Origin: Fratercula arctica
Lineage: Eukaryota > Chordata > Aves > Charadriiformes > Alcidae
Direction of reading: 5' to 3'
Assembly: GCA_947846985.1 (NCBI GenBank)
Contig: CANTUZ010000011.1
Span: forward strand, 34,033,589-34,097,588
Length of the DNA stretch: 64,000 bases
The notes under the pieces are model-generated. The model saw only the letters and a list, made by a program, of their open reading frames with translations, did not search any database and was not told where the DNA came from. Of this stretch, positions 48,801 through 60,523 are shown one piece after another. Both the position numbers and the translations under genes were made by a program. Position 1 is the stretch's first letter; the number at the start of each line of letters is the position of its first letter.

Positions 48801-51800
48801 GTTTTGGGGGAGAAGGAGCAGGGGAAGCGGTTAATGAGCTGTGTTTGCTGTTCTGGCGAGAGAGATGAATCTTGTCTCTAGTTTACAGATTGCTAAAGTT
48901 AGGAACTTAAGCCAAGGGACTGTTCTCTAGGAAAAGGTGTGTTCCTTGGGAAGCCCAGGTGATGCTCCCCTGTTCGTTAGCCCATGTAGGTGGGGATGGA
49001 TCCCTTCCCTAGCGCCTTCCTGAAAGGCGCTGCTCTTGTCCTGAACAGCACTGCTGAGTTTTTATGGTATAAAACGTTAACTTTACTTTGCTTCCGATTC
49101 AAACGACAAATGCTTTGTCTTTCTCCCTATCCCTTTTGGCCCCCGGTGCCCTGTTGCTTTTCTCAGCTACAGTCGGGGTGGGGTGGGTTAGCACACTGTG
49201 ACTCCTAATGGTGTGGAATAAGAAAAAATGCTTTGCTCATGGATGTGTTACCCCTTTTGGACTGGTAGTCAGGATCTTGCAAGGAGGGGCCAGATACGTA
49301 GTTTTCTGAGCAGCGTGGGTGCAGATTTCATGTAAAGGAGGACTCAGTCCTTCTTGCCCTGTAGCAGCAAGAGCTGAATGGCCATGACCTGACTTTGTTA
49401 ATTTTCAGATGTCTTTGAATGCACTTTTTCTTCCCCTCCCTCCCTCTTTCTGAGAATTAGGGGTCACACTGCCTTTGCTATTAGGGATTCTCCTCTCTCT
49501 CCTTAAGTGCATCTCTCCCAGAGAGATCACACAATCAAGCCAACCCCTTTTTCTCATGTAATGCAAATCCCATCTACCCCAGGTAGTTAAGATTACCAAG
49601 TAACTTTGCTTGCAGCCTGTGAGAGCGGTAGTTTGTAGTTGCATTGGGGTTAGCAAAACGAAAGCAATTTCCCTCTGCCTAAACACAAGGCAGTTGTTCT
49701 CCCCACCAGCTCCTTCAAAGCTTCTCCCAGTCTAGAGCTTAGCAGCCAGATCCCGGCCACCCTGAAGTTTGTGGGATCACACTCTGGCTTCTGCGGGATA
49801 ATGACTTTGCTGCCCACGTCCAAATGACACCGGCTACCAGTTACGAAAGGAGAATGGTAAATTCATCTGTTAGCTGCTTTCTCTCCTGCAAGATTTACTT
49901 CCATCAGGGATTTTTACAGGGTGATGCTGTGTCTTTTCTGATGGGGATGTGTGGTGGATGAAATTTATTGTTCTCTTCCTAATAGATGGCTGTAATTTCA
50001 TTTCGGAACAACCACTTTATGTGTGAGAAAGCGATTCCATTATGCCACCGCACAGCATTGGGAGCATCTGTGGCAGTGGGGGCATTTGGATTAAAGAGAG
50101 TAAAGGCTGCACATCTGCTGCCCTCCACCCCTATTCACAGAACACAGTGTTAATCCTAAAGAAAAGAGAGCAATTAGCTTGTAAACCCTTCCTGAACCCA
50201 CTGGAAGATTAGCCATTTTCAATTAAAGCTTTTCAGCTGGAAAGATAATGGGCTAAAATTTCCAGCTTTTAAAAAATACTATTATTGACCATGTGGTTTT
50301 ATTTCTGTCAATTTACATTCTTTATAATTAGCTACCCTGGGATAATTAGGACTGCCTTGCGCCATACCCTGTTCCCCACTCTTTCCCCTTCTAATGCAAA
50401 TGGTGAACTGACTTTGTGGTCCGTCTTCTGGGCTGTTGGAACTGGCACGAATCCACTGCTCTTGTTTGGACGCACGCTGGGGATGAGCCATAAGCGGTAC
50501 TTTTATAGGTTACCGTAACTCACAAGTAAAAGGATAAACCTTTACATACCACTGTAAGCATGCTGTAACTGTTCCCGGGGAGCCTGGATGGGAGGAGGGA
50601 GGCTGATCCCATCTTGCAAGCCTGCAATAACAAGCAATTTGCAGTCCCTCGGGGAGTTCCACACGCTCTAAACCCGAAATACTTCTTTATATATTACTGG
50701 TCCCAGCACTTGGGGGTTACCTGGAGCTGTGTGTGGCTCCGCTTTGTCCCAGCTTGGGAGGTAAAACTTCACAAGCCGGAGCTGGAGCCAAACCGGCAGA
50801 TGGAAAAGCCTCGCCCCAAAACATGCGGCTGATCGACTCTGTCCGAAGGCGTCTGCCTGTTCCAGCACTTGTGAAAGCCGCATCGTTCCTTGGGGCGTCT
50901 GGGTAGAGCCGTGAGCCTTCCTGTGGCAGCAGGGGAGTCTGACCTGGTTTCACCCCGCGTCGGAAAGCTGCACGCTGCCGACCCCTGCGGAGTTGTAGTG
51001 CCTTTTTGGGTCATCTCGGTTTGCTTACTGTGGTCTGCTCCCGCGGCGTTCCCTGCTGGCGTCGCTCGGCGTGGTCTGTGCTGCAGACCCAGTGTGGGCG
51101 AGAGGCTGGGGCTGGAGCTGACGCCACTGCGGTGTCCCCCAGCAGCCGGGTGTCCCTGTCTGCACCGCACGTGCAGCCTTGCGTCCCGTACTACTGCAAA
51201 ATAATGCGATCAGCTGTGCTTCAGGGGACTTGTGTCTTTGGTCACTGTGTGTGACTCTGAAGTGCAGCCGTGCCTGCGCTGCTGGTAGTGGCTGTGCTAT
51301 ATCTAGCCAAAAAAAGTGAAGAAAGGCTGATCTTTCAGAAAACTGCTTGGCTATGTAGGCTGAGGTACCTGACGTGGAAATTAGCCCTCTGGCCATGGCC
51401 AAGGACTTTTGAATGAGGTAAGCTCAGTGAGTTATCTGAATGCAAAACCACCCAGAGCTCTGACTTGTGGGTGCAACGTGGGCTGTGCTTTTTCTGAATC
51501 ACCAAAATTATTGGTATTGCTCCTAGTTCTTGGCTGTCTCCCACGCAGGCCTTGGCCAGGTCCCACCTAGCTTTGCCTTGTCTCTTCCAGAAGAGTTGCA
51601 CAGCATAGATACTGCATGGCAATGCGTAAGAGCGGATGTAAAAGCCATTAAAGCTTCTTTTGCGTAAGGAATATGGCTTGGTGCTCTTGGGATCTCACTA
51701 GCCTTATCATGCTACTGATACTGACATTGTCTTTTTGCAGTCAGCGCTTTCCCTGCTATTTCTTTGTTGAAATGCATATGAAAGTATGCCTTGGAAAATA

Positions 51801-54800
51801 TTTTACATCTGAACTAGTTAATACAGCACCTCGGGAGAGAAGGTATCTGATGCAACAGAGTACAAATGAAGCCTCATTAAGCAGGAATTCAGTGATTCTG
51901 GTGAATGCCCCAGCAATTAAATTTCATCTCGATTCATATGCAGGTCAGGAGAGTTTGGAAAGAGAACAGAGGAAGCAAAGCACTGTGGCTCTGTACTATG
52001 CAAATTAGTGTTAACATGGCATTTCATTTATTGTTAATGCATTGTTACACTGCTACTCATTGAAAAGAAACTGTGTGACAACTGCTAAGACTGATGACCC
52101 ACTTGCTTATTTTTCCATCTGCGTTGGCAGCGTTGCCTCTGAAAAGACCAGTGCCAAGATAAATCTGTTAAGGGGAAGATGCGGAGGTTTTTCTGCCCGC
52201 AGAGAGAAGTGGAGTTGGATGCTGACTAAATGTTAAGACCTGTCCTTCAGGCTGCAGTGAGCCGTAGCGTTGCCTCTCCCTCTCCTTTGGGGTGAGATGT
52301 GGCGTGGCCCCGCATCCCTGCTACTGGAAGGAGCCTTTGTTTGGGCTCAAGTGTCTGGGTCCTGTTGGAGGAAGAGGAACAAGTCTTCGGTTCCTACTAT
52401 TGCAAAGACTTGAGCTCTTGTGGCATAGTGAGGGGTTCAGGGATGCTGACGTGCTTTGCAGCCCCATCAGCGCTTTCACACCTCTGCTCCCAGGGGCAGC
52501 TCCCTGCTGTCGCTTGGGCTGGTTGAGCTGCGGGGCTGCTGTCCTGTTTTTGGAGGGCTGAAGTGCCAGGTCCATGTTTTCTCTCCACGTCTAAGGGTCC
52601 ACAGCAGGATATGTTTCCTCTCTTCTATTTTTGATTAACATAGGGTACGTGATGGAGCGTTTTCATCTAAACTGCCTACCTATAGTGGGGAAAGAAGGCG
52701 AGTACTGGCCGGCTGCTCATACAGACTCATTGCTATTTTCATTTGTGGTGATACTAATAAAATATAAAGAAGAAACAGTATTTCTGCTGAAGAGGAGAGA
52801 CTGTGACCGGGCCCTGCCAGGGCAGTGCTGGTGCTGATACTGAGGTGCCAAGTGCAGCTGCCATGTACTCACTGTAAATTGGAGTGGTTTAATGACCTTA
52901 ACACTGGGAACCAGTCCCGTCACTGAAGAACTTAGATGCTTATTTTCCCTGCAGTTTTTTAGCTTTAAACAGCTTGCTGTCATTCTGGCGCACTGATCAC
53001 TAAAAGCTGAGAAGGTGGGAGCTATTAGGCATTTTGGTTCCCCCAGCTGCATGACGCTGCTCTTGGTTTCTGTTTCTGCATCGTTCCTCCATGCATGCAG
53101 AGTTCTTCGCTGAGCTGGTTCAGTGCATCCCCAAGAGGATTTTACTTGTGTCCCAAGGCCGTTTGATGTGTGCTAGCTACGTTGCTGTGAAGGATTGGAC
53201 GGGGGGCAAAAAAGTAAAGCCAGTTATGAACATCCCCAAATGAGGGGTGTGTTTTGCCCAGAAAAAGTGCTTGTTCTGTCCAATACAGCTGCAGAGGTAG
53301 AGATAAATGGGAGAAATAAGCTCCCAGAAATAAGTGATGGACCCACTTCCAGATGCTGTGCATGCAGCTTCCAGAGCTCTGCTCCTTTTGGAGCGGATCA
53401 TAGACTCCCACCTTGCCCTGGCATGGCGGGTGGTTGCTGATAGATTAATCTCCTGCTGCATTGCTTATTGCTGTGTCTTGTCAAGCTCATCTCTGTTTAC
53501 CTTAAAAAAACATTGGAAAGCTGAGATTCACTTTTGTTGGGATGACCTCTGCTAACAAGGTCCCTGAACGAGCTCTTTTGTATCATTAGAGCTGGCTGGG
53601 AATAAGGGATTTTGGATTTTGCTGCAGCCTATTTGTCTTCCACTGTTTCTTTCATCACGCTGGAGTCCCCGGCCCTGATGTGTCCTACTACCGTTACCCA
53701 GATCCAGAAATACAAAGCCTGGGGTAAATCATGGGATTTCTCCTAATGTTCAGTGACTAAGAAAAAGATGGCATAGCATATATACAGAATTAAGGGAGAA
53801 AGACATGCTCCATGCTGCTGGGAGGACCAGCTCTTGATGGCCTCAGCTCGGGCAACGGGGCTGGGGCTGCTCTTTGCATAACCTGAAGTACGACCGAAGG
53901 ATCTGTAAATGCAATTGCTCCCCAGAGTTCAGAGCGCTTTCTTCTTCCCACGCAGACTGAGCATTACAAGTCCTTTTATCAGGGTTTTGGACCCGTTTTC
54001 ACAACTTCAGATTACTGACTGAGGTATTAGCTAAAAGGGGGCCCTAAGGAGGAGCTGCCTGGAGGAGGCAGGTTAACCGTTGAGGTTAAACCCAGACATT
54101 CTGGAAAATGCTTTGAAGTGGTGTGAGACCGTGCCTTGGTGGGGCCATGGCTGCAGGCATGATTCTGATGATGGTACCTATTATTTACGGCTCTTGACTT
54201 CTGTTTGAAATGCGTGTTTTACCCAGTGGTATGATGTCCTCTGGCAGATGGTTGCAGAAAGCACAGACCTGACCCTACAGTTCACTCAGAAAAACTCCAG
54301 TAGCAAGACAGACCGTGGGGGAGAGAAAGAGGAGAGGTGTGCATGAAGTCACCATTGGGACCACGGTGATGCACATTCTTGTGGATCTGAAAGGATGTTG
54401 TACCTAAAATTGTTTAAAGAAACCCCTCTGACTACTGAAAATGGCAGCACGCTCTTCTCATTTGGGTTTTGGGTTAGAATTTTTTAATTCCCAAATCTGT
54501 GTAGCTATTTCTCTTCTGTGACGGAACCTCTCATGTAGTCCAGTCCCTTAAATTTGCTGTTGTTAGTAATGGCGCTGGTACATCCCGTCTCATTTGTTAG
54601 CCCAGTGACTTGTCGAGTTTTACTCGTGGGCATATACTCACACATTTATTCCTCTCGTTCCACAAAGGAGTTTCTGCCAGGAACGCACATGGGGAATCCA
54701 CATGTCATGTGGCCAAGCATCAGTGAACATGTATTTGCAAGGTGAACATGCAGACCCTTAAAGTTCGGAGGACCGCTATGCTCTGTCATCTGGCTGAGGC

Positions 54801-57800
54801 CAGCCAGGGAAGTTTTTCAATGGAATGAAATGTAGTTCACTCTTCTTTTTGGTGGAGTATGGTGACCTCTTTCTGCATGAAGTTGAGAAAAGATGTTCTC
54901 TCTCCTGCTTTTAGCTAGAAATCTTCTAGGTAACTCACTTGGCTTTTAGTCGCTTGCAAAAGGAAAGGGCTGCGCCGTTGCAGGTTATAATTTATTACCG
55001 GGGGTCTGATGGAGAAGGCTGGACTGATTTGGAGAGAAAGGACCAGTGCTGTCCCAGACACCGACTCACTGGCTTGTTTGTAAATGTAGCAAGTGAAAAT
55101 TCGAGTGCCTGGGCTCGTGTCTACATGGAACAGGGAAGGAAATGTCCCCTGCTGTTAGGAGGGAGGGAGATCTGCTGAGGTTGGCCAGGGGACGCTGGTC
55201 ATTAGGAACAGGCCAGAAGTTTCAGTTTTTAAAATCTGGAACTTTCAGTTCCTATGGTTTTGAGCTTTGTTTCATTCCTGAACTAAAAGCCTATCGCTTT
55301 GGTGTGCATTTCAGCCCAGTTAGGGATGCTGGTGTACAGGCGAGATGCGCAATCGGGGAATGCCAAAGCGCCGGTGTCACACGGAGAAGGGGTCACGGCA
55401 GCCCTTCCTTCTTCCCATTAATCACAGCTCCGGGAGGCATCCTGCATTCCGCGCCAGCGTCGTCCCTCTCCGCTCCCCCGCGGCGCTGTCAGGCCATGAC
55501 AGATGTGGATGTCTCTTTCTGACATGGTTAAGCAGAAAAACGTACAGTGTCTGTTTTATTGTGCTCTGGTGGCGAAGGGAATGGATGGGGGTCTTGGAAG
55601 TACCTCTAGCAGCGCTCTCTGTCTCGGTGCTCGGCATGTCTGTGTGCAGCAAGGGCTCTAATTGCCTACTGGATGGGCCAATTTATCTTGCGGTGTTCGT
55701 TACCTGTAATAAATTAATGTTTAGGACTGACTAGTGGAATTTACACTTAGAGGAAAGAATAATCAAGGACTTCTTCCTCTGGCACCATTATTAAACTGTT
55801 TAAATAGCCTTTTCTTTAAAGATTTGGATTTTTTAAAGTCCGTTCTCCCTTTCCCATAAAAATATATCAATAGTGTGTTGCATTTTGGGTCTGTGTGTGA
55901 AAAACAGGGCATCTGCTTAGACCAGAGATGAGCCCTGCTGCAGGCCTCAGGCTGGCACGTGGTTGTCTGGAGTTTCTAAATAAGCACAATGACGTAAAAT
56001 TGGAGCAGTTGAAATGGAGCAAATGTGCAGGCAGTGGATAGCTGGGTAACCAGCTGTGAAGTCTCTTCCACCAAGAGTGATGGGCCTTCCTCTTGTCCCT
56101 CCTCCTCCTCCCTGTCCACTGCAGCAAAAAAATCAATCAAGGAGGGGTGTAGGGTCTGCAAACCTCTTAATTTTGTGCAGAAATGGGTTGGAATTCCCAG
56201 TAAAAACTGACTTTCCTGGTATGACATCTGGAAGCACTGGGTTTGTGGTGCCACAAACAAGCCTTGACAGGGTGGATGAGCAGGAAGAGGGGTCTCCAGC
56301 CGCAGGCAGACCCCTGATGCACAGGCATGTATTTTTAGATGCAAGAAGTAGGATAGGGAGAAGGAGACGGCAACGTAAAATCTTAATTTAAGATCTGAAT
56401 TTAAAAGAAATGGGAAGCATCTGCGTCAGTCCCTTCTGAACCTTCCCTAACCCAAAGCAATTTCTGTTGCTATTAATATGATTTTTATATGCGGTTACAA
56501 CTTTGGTGTTTCTCTGTGCACTGTAAGTGCGTGTGGTTGGGTGTTTTTCCTCATCATTTTCCTGTGGCTGACTGTTCATTACGTTCATTCAGCTGTCTTC
56601 AGAGAGCCTCCCGAGAATTCCCAATGCGGAGTGATGTAAGATCCTCTCCATGTTCTCCTGGGCTCAGAGCATGTTCAATGCTAAATGGTCCATTTCAGGA
56701 TCTTGCTGGAGTGTTCCACCATCCTGTGACTTCTGACGAGGATGCTTTTGGATGTGTTTAAATAAGTAATGTTTTAAATCACAGGAAAAAATGCTCATCA
56801 AGCAGTGGACTAAATCATTGATATTCTGAATAGCCTGTGATCTTCCCTCTGCTGTCCTCCCTGTCTGATTTGCATAAAAGTGTATTCTGTAAATGTCATC
56901 CCAACCAATTTAGGCCATGTAAGGTTTGCAGCTTCACTCCCACCAAGGTTCTGGGAGGATTTGTAAGTTAGCTCTGGGGAAAGATATTTTAAGTTCAAGA
57001 GCAGGACAGTATGCGTTGGGTACAAGAAAAAACCAAGCGCCAGTACACGTGTATGCATGTAAGGGTAGCTGCTACTTACTCACAAGAAATGAATTTTACC
57101 CAAAGGTCAGCCTGTTCCTGAGAAGAGTAAATACCCGTTTCTCTAGGCTGGTGGTCTATTGACTGGTATCGCCTCTGTAGTTGTGTGGGAGAGAGCCAAG
57201 AGCCTGTGCAGATGGGTATTTCCAGTAGGGACCACCCAGCAGCTGTTCTGGCCATGGACTGTCCTCAGCCCGTGCTGTCGTTCTGCTCAGCATATTATAC
57301 TGATGGGAGGCCCAAGAAATCGTTCCATACACCCTCTTTACTCCTAGCAGAGTAAATATGTAATAGCAGATCAGTATATGCCAAGAAAGCAGAACTGAGG
57401 GTTTGTCTTTTGTTTTGTTTTGTTTTGTTTTTTTCTTCTCTTTTTTTTTTTTTTTTCCCCCTGTGGAAAGACTTTTTTAGCATCTTCCCCGGCTCTCCCA
57501 GATTAACTTCTTTTTCCAGTGGACACAGTGTGTGGGTAAACCCCAGGCGTTCTTAGGTGAGGCTCGTATGTAGTTGATGTTGCCAGAGCGTTTTTGGATA
57601 GCTGCTAATTCCAAGCGCCCAAGCATGAAGTTAATGTCAGGAGGTACAGGAGGATGTACGGACTGTTCATGAAAAATCAAAGCTTTACATACTGTTCCTC
57701 AAGGTTGTCACGACATAGTTTAGGTTGATGTCTCATGCTCTTTTATGACAGTTACATATTTTAATGTCCTAACATATCTTTTTGGGATGCCTAATTTTGT

Positions 57801-59570
57801 TGGGGTGCGTGGTGTACCTTTTTTCTTCCCCATTAGAAACTCAAGCTGTTCACTTCAACTGGTTTTAATACAATGCCAACTGAAACATGTAGAAAGTGTC
57901 GCATTTATGGGTTTTGGCCAGAAACCATAGAGTAAACATCTTTATTCTCTCCAGGCTCCTGGTGTGCTGGGCTCTTGCCAAGCAGCTCAACAAATGTCAC
58001 AAGCAGTTCTGGGTTTGAAATGCCAAAAATGCCTCTTCTTTTTCCACCAGTAGCAGAGGAATGGGACGGCTCCATCCAGTTCTTGTCCACAAAACCAAGC
58101 AGCTTCAACTATGTAATAGACCTGCCCTCTCATACCCTTTCTCAATGCAGCAGGTATTCTGGGAAGAATTTTACGGTGGCATAAAATAAATGTAAACATA
58201 AATGATTGCTTTTAGTTTTTCTTTAAAACGTCCTATTGGAGATGTCCATTTCATGGCATCCAAAAAATGGGCTGTTCTCAAATTAGCAGCTTCTTCTTGT
58301 ATTTGTGGTGCAACTGGAGATGTTTTTTCCTTTAAGATGAGATTTCTCTGTAGCAAAAGCATTAATAGCTCTGTGAAAAGATTTCTAATTACAAATTTTG
58401 TCTCAATTACTAATTAAGTCTATTGTCAGACTGAACAACTTCTTAAAAACAAATTATGGACCAAAATACCTCTTTTGTAAGTAGATTTTTTTTCTTACTT
58501 AGTAATTTTATTGCTTTTGTATAAGTTGTCTGCACACGAAACAGCTGAGTTTGAACCAAAATAGAGATGTTGCTGCATTTCAATGCAAGCAAGAACTCTG
58601 GCATTAGGCTGAAACTCAGTTCTCCCTCTCCACATGGGCCACGCAGAGTTAGAGTGCCCAGGTCTGCAAAATTTCCTGCTGGCCCATCCAGATGCGTTCG
58701 GGCCCTTTTGATTTATCCTGATTTGTTTCCTACGGAAACAAGACTTAACCTTGCTGCCTCCCCACGAGCTTCCTTCTAAATTTGTAACCTCTTGACCACT
58801 TTCAGACCAATCTAGTAGGAGCCTCAAACACGACCGGACCCTCCTACAAAAACGTAGATGGCTTTTGTGCCTTTGTGCGTTGGACCGTGCTTGTCTTGCT
58901 CTCTCTTCACCATTTGTGGGTGTAATGTTGCCATTATAGTTGATAGCAGTTCCCAAGGGAATACAGCGACTATAGCGAAAACTGCCTTTTGGATGGAAGC
59001 TGTGGGCTGGTTGGTACAAACGGGGTTTGTGAATCACAGCTTGGCTGAAATGGGGCCCTGCGTGGTGCTGCAGGTGGGATGTGAGCCCTGTGTTCACCAT
59101 TGCTGCCCCCCCTGTCTCCCCAGGGCTGGGATGGTAGCATCACCCCCATGCTCTGCATCTCCAACACAAGTCAGCCTACTTTGTTTTTCATTTTAACAGC
59201 AAAGGAAGCAGAGACTGGTTTATTCCAACAATTTATTTCCAGTCCAGTACTCTATCTCCACCCACCAGCTGTTTCGGGGGAAGCCATGAAGCGTCCTGTC
59301 CTGAAGGGCAGGACTCCCCGTGGCCCAGCTTGCGACCAGCATTGCCCCCGAAGCCTGCCCTCACTGCAGTCCATTGAGTGTCCAAATCCTAGCACAGGGC
59401 TTGCACGTGTTTTGCCAGTGATGTTTCCCCTGCCCTTCCTAAGAAAGGGTTAAGCCCGAGTTTTCAGAAAACGCTGTAGGCAGGACATAAGACTGCAGCT
59501 TCATACTCCCTTACGCTGTGTGTGTGTGTTTGGGAGGCAGCGTAATGCTTTGACAGCAGCTTGACATTGC
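45891..59570 (+). other. Probable GRIP2 intron sequence between exons 1b and 1c, second part
   Basis: No coding exon is recognised. CpG-containing patches occur at 50880-51190 and 55340-55500. AT-rich blocks with conserved-noncoding texture lie at about 50150-50275 and 51740-52070. A TTTTG pentamer repeat with a T-run occurs at 57407-57456. The longest frame of the window outside CR1 (201 codons, minus strand, 58495-59100) has no domain I recognise and no splice or promoter context. Confidence 0.4.
57407..57456 (+). repeat. TTTTG pentanucleotide repeat plus T-run
   Basis: About five units of TTTTG are followed by an interrupted T-run of more than 20 bases. This may be the reverse complement of an A-rich retroposon tail, but no SINE or LINE body is recognisable on either side. 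Confidence 0.75.
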
Positions 59571-59673
59571 CTTGAAAGGTGCTGGAGGCTCTGCAAGCAC
59601 TTGCCAAGAGGGGGTGGGGGAGAGGAAAGTGTGTCAGGCAATACTGCAGTCGCAGCCTCTTGCGCTCAGCCCC

Positions 59674-59699
59674 GCTGCTGCTGCTGCTGCTGCTGCTGC
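59674..59699 (+). repeat. GCT/CTG trinucleotide repeat (8 units plus GC)
   Basis: Eight pure GCT units followed by GC lie in the CpG-rich region ahead of exon 1c. In one forward frame they encode a leucine run, but that frame runs into low-complexity T-tract translation and is not considered a real protein. Confidence 0.95.
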
Positions 59700-59820
59700 A
59701 ACTTGGAGGTTTGTGCGAGGCTCCGCTGCCGGCCAACTTCTGCAGCTGGCCCCGAGCACGGCGCGGAGGGCAGCGGTACCTCCGCCACAGCGCCAGCTGC
59801 CCGCGTTTCCTTTTATTTAT

Positions 59821-59878
59821 TCTTTTTTTTTTCTTTTCTTTTTTTTTTTTTTTTTCCCTCCCCCCCCCCCCCCTCCCC
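59821..59878 (+). repeat. T-tract passing into C-tract (pure pyrimidine run)
   Basis: More than 30 mostly T bases are followed by a run of about 14 C at 59860-59873 and then CTCCCCTC, giving an uninterrupted pyrimidine strand of nearly 60 bases. Long homopurine-homopyrimidine tracts like this can form triplex or i-motif structures and are prone to length variation and assembly error. Confidence 0.85.
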
Positions 59879-60483
59879 TCTGCCTGAAATCCCCCTGAAA
59901 GCCCCAGAAGGGCTCAGGTAGCAAAGGGCCAGCGCATCTCAATGGGATGATGCCCGCTCTCGGCCGGCGGGGCGCGAGGTGGAATACCGCCGGGAATGAA
60001 GCGCACGCTCGACATTTGCTGCATCTGCCGGAGAGTCAGGGTTCAGTGGCTGCCTCCCCTTCGACCAGCTGTTCCGTTTAATCACTGCGCTTCCAACTTT
60101 TGCTTTGCAATGCCTGATGGCCAGGCGAGCCGAGGGAACTAGCACGGGATTTTTAGGACCAGCTAAAAAAAACCTATACCCTTCATTTTCCTATTTGTAC
60201 ACGGGACTGGCGAGTCACGCTTTAAACGGCCATGTAAAAACATTTCTTTCTAAAGGAGTGCCACGTTTTTGAGTCCTCGCAAACTGGAGTGTCCAGGACG
60301 ATTTCTTTTTTATTTTCCTGCCGTGAAGCGAGGAGCAGCGCGTGTGTTGCAGCCCCGCTCGGCTGTGGGAGGCAGCCTGAAAGTGAGCCGGAGCTTGGCT
60401 GGAAAGTGATTCCAGCGCAGGCAGGGAGAGAGAAAGGAGCGGCTGTTGCAATTAGTTGAATGATTTGATAGATAACAGCAGAC

Positions 60484-60523
60484 ATGCTTTGTGGACTGAA
60501 AAAGGATTTGCAGGCAGACTTTG
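60484..60523 (+). CDS. GRIP2: Candidate GRIP2 alternative first coding exon 1c
   Basis: ATG 60484 (G at -3) opens MLCGLKKDLQADF and ends after one base of the next codon at a near-perfect donor, GTGAGT (60524). The phase-1 boundary matches exons 1a and 1b, so all three can join the same downstream GRIP2 exon in frame. TAG at 60469-60471 stops the frame upstream. Cys3, next to hydrophobic residues and followed by Lys-Lys, is the sort of position that is palmitoylated in alternative GRIP1b and ABP-L N-termini. This isoform may therefore be membrane-anchored, whereas the 1a form may be more cytosolic. A CpG-rich promoter region lies directly upstream. Gene assignment is by phase, orientation and design; the peptide itself I recognise only weakly. 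Confidence 0.55.

Larger units (their letters stand above)
59660..60483 (+). promoter_or_regulatory. GRIP2: CpG-rich promoter region and 5' leader of exon 1c
   Basis: CpG density rises sharply here, for example CCCGCTCTCGGCCGGCGGGG and GCGCGAGGTGG at 59950-59980, unlike the flanks. This marks a probable CpG-island promoter. It includes a CTG repeat and a T-then-C tract. Several short upstream ATGs (for example 59943 and 59998) precede the exon 1c start, and an in-frame TAG at 60469 closes the reading frame just before it. No TATA box is obvious. The transcription start is not defined by eye. Confidence 0.5.

Noticed and set aside
58495..59100. 201-codon open frame on the minus strand, the longest outside CR1
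   Set aside because: No recognisable domain, no splice or promoter context. With several thousand start-to-stop frames in 64 kb on six frames, about one of this length is expected by chance.
59579..59887. Plus-strand frame with an eight-leucine run resembling a signal peptide (PLLLLLLLLQLGGLCEAPLP)
   Set aside because: The leucines come from the CTG repeat, and the frame ends in phenylalanine and proline runs translated from the T and C tracts. It lies in the CpG-rich promoter region of exon 1c.
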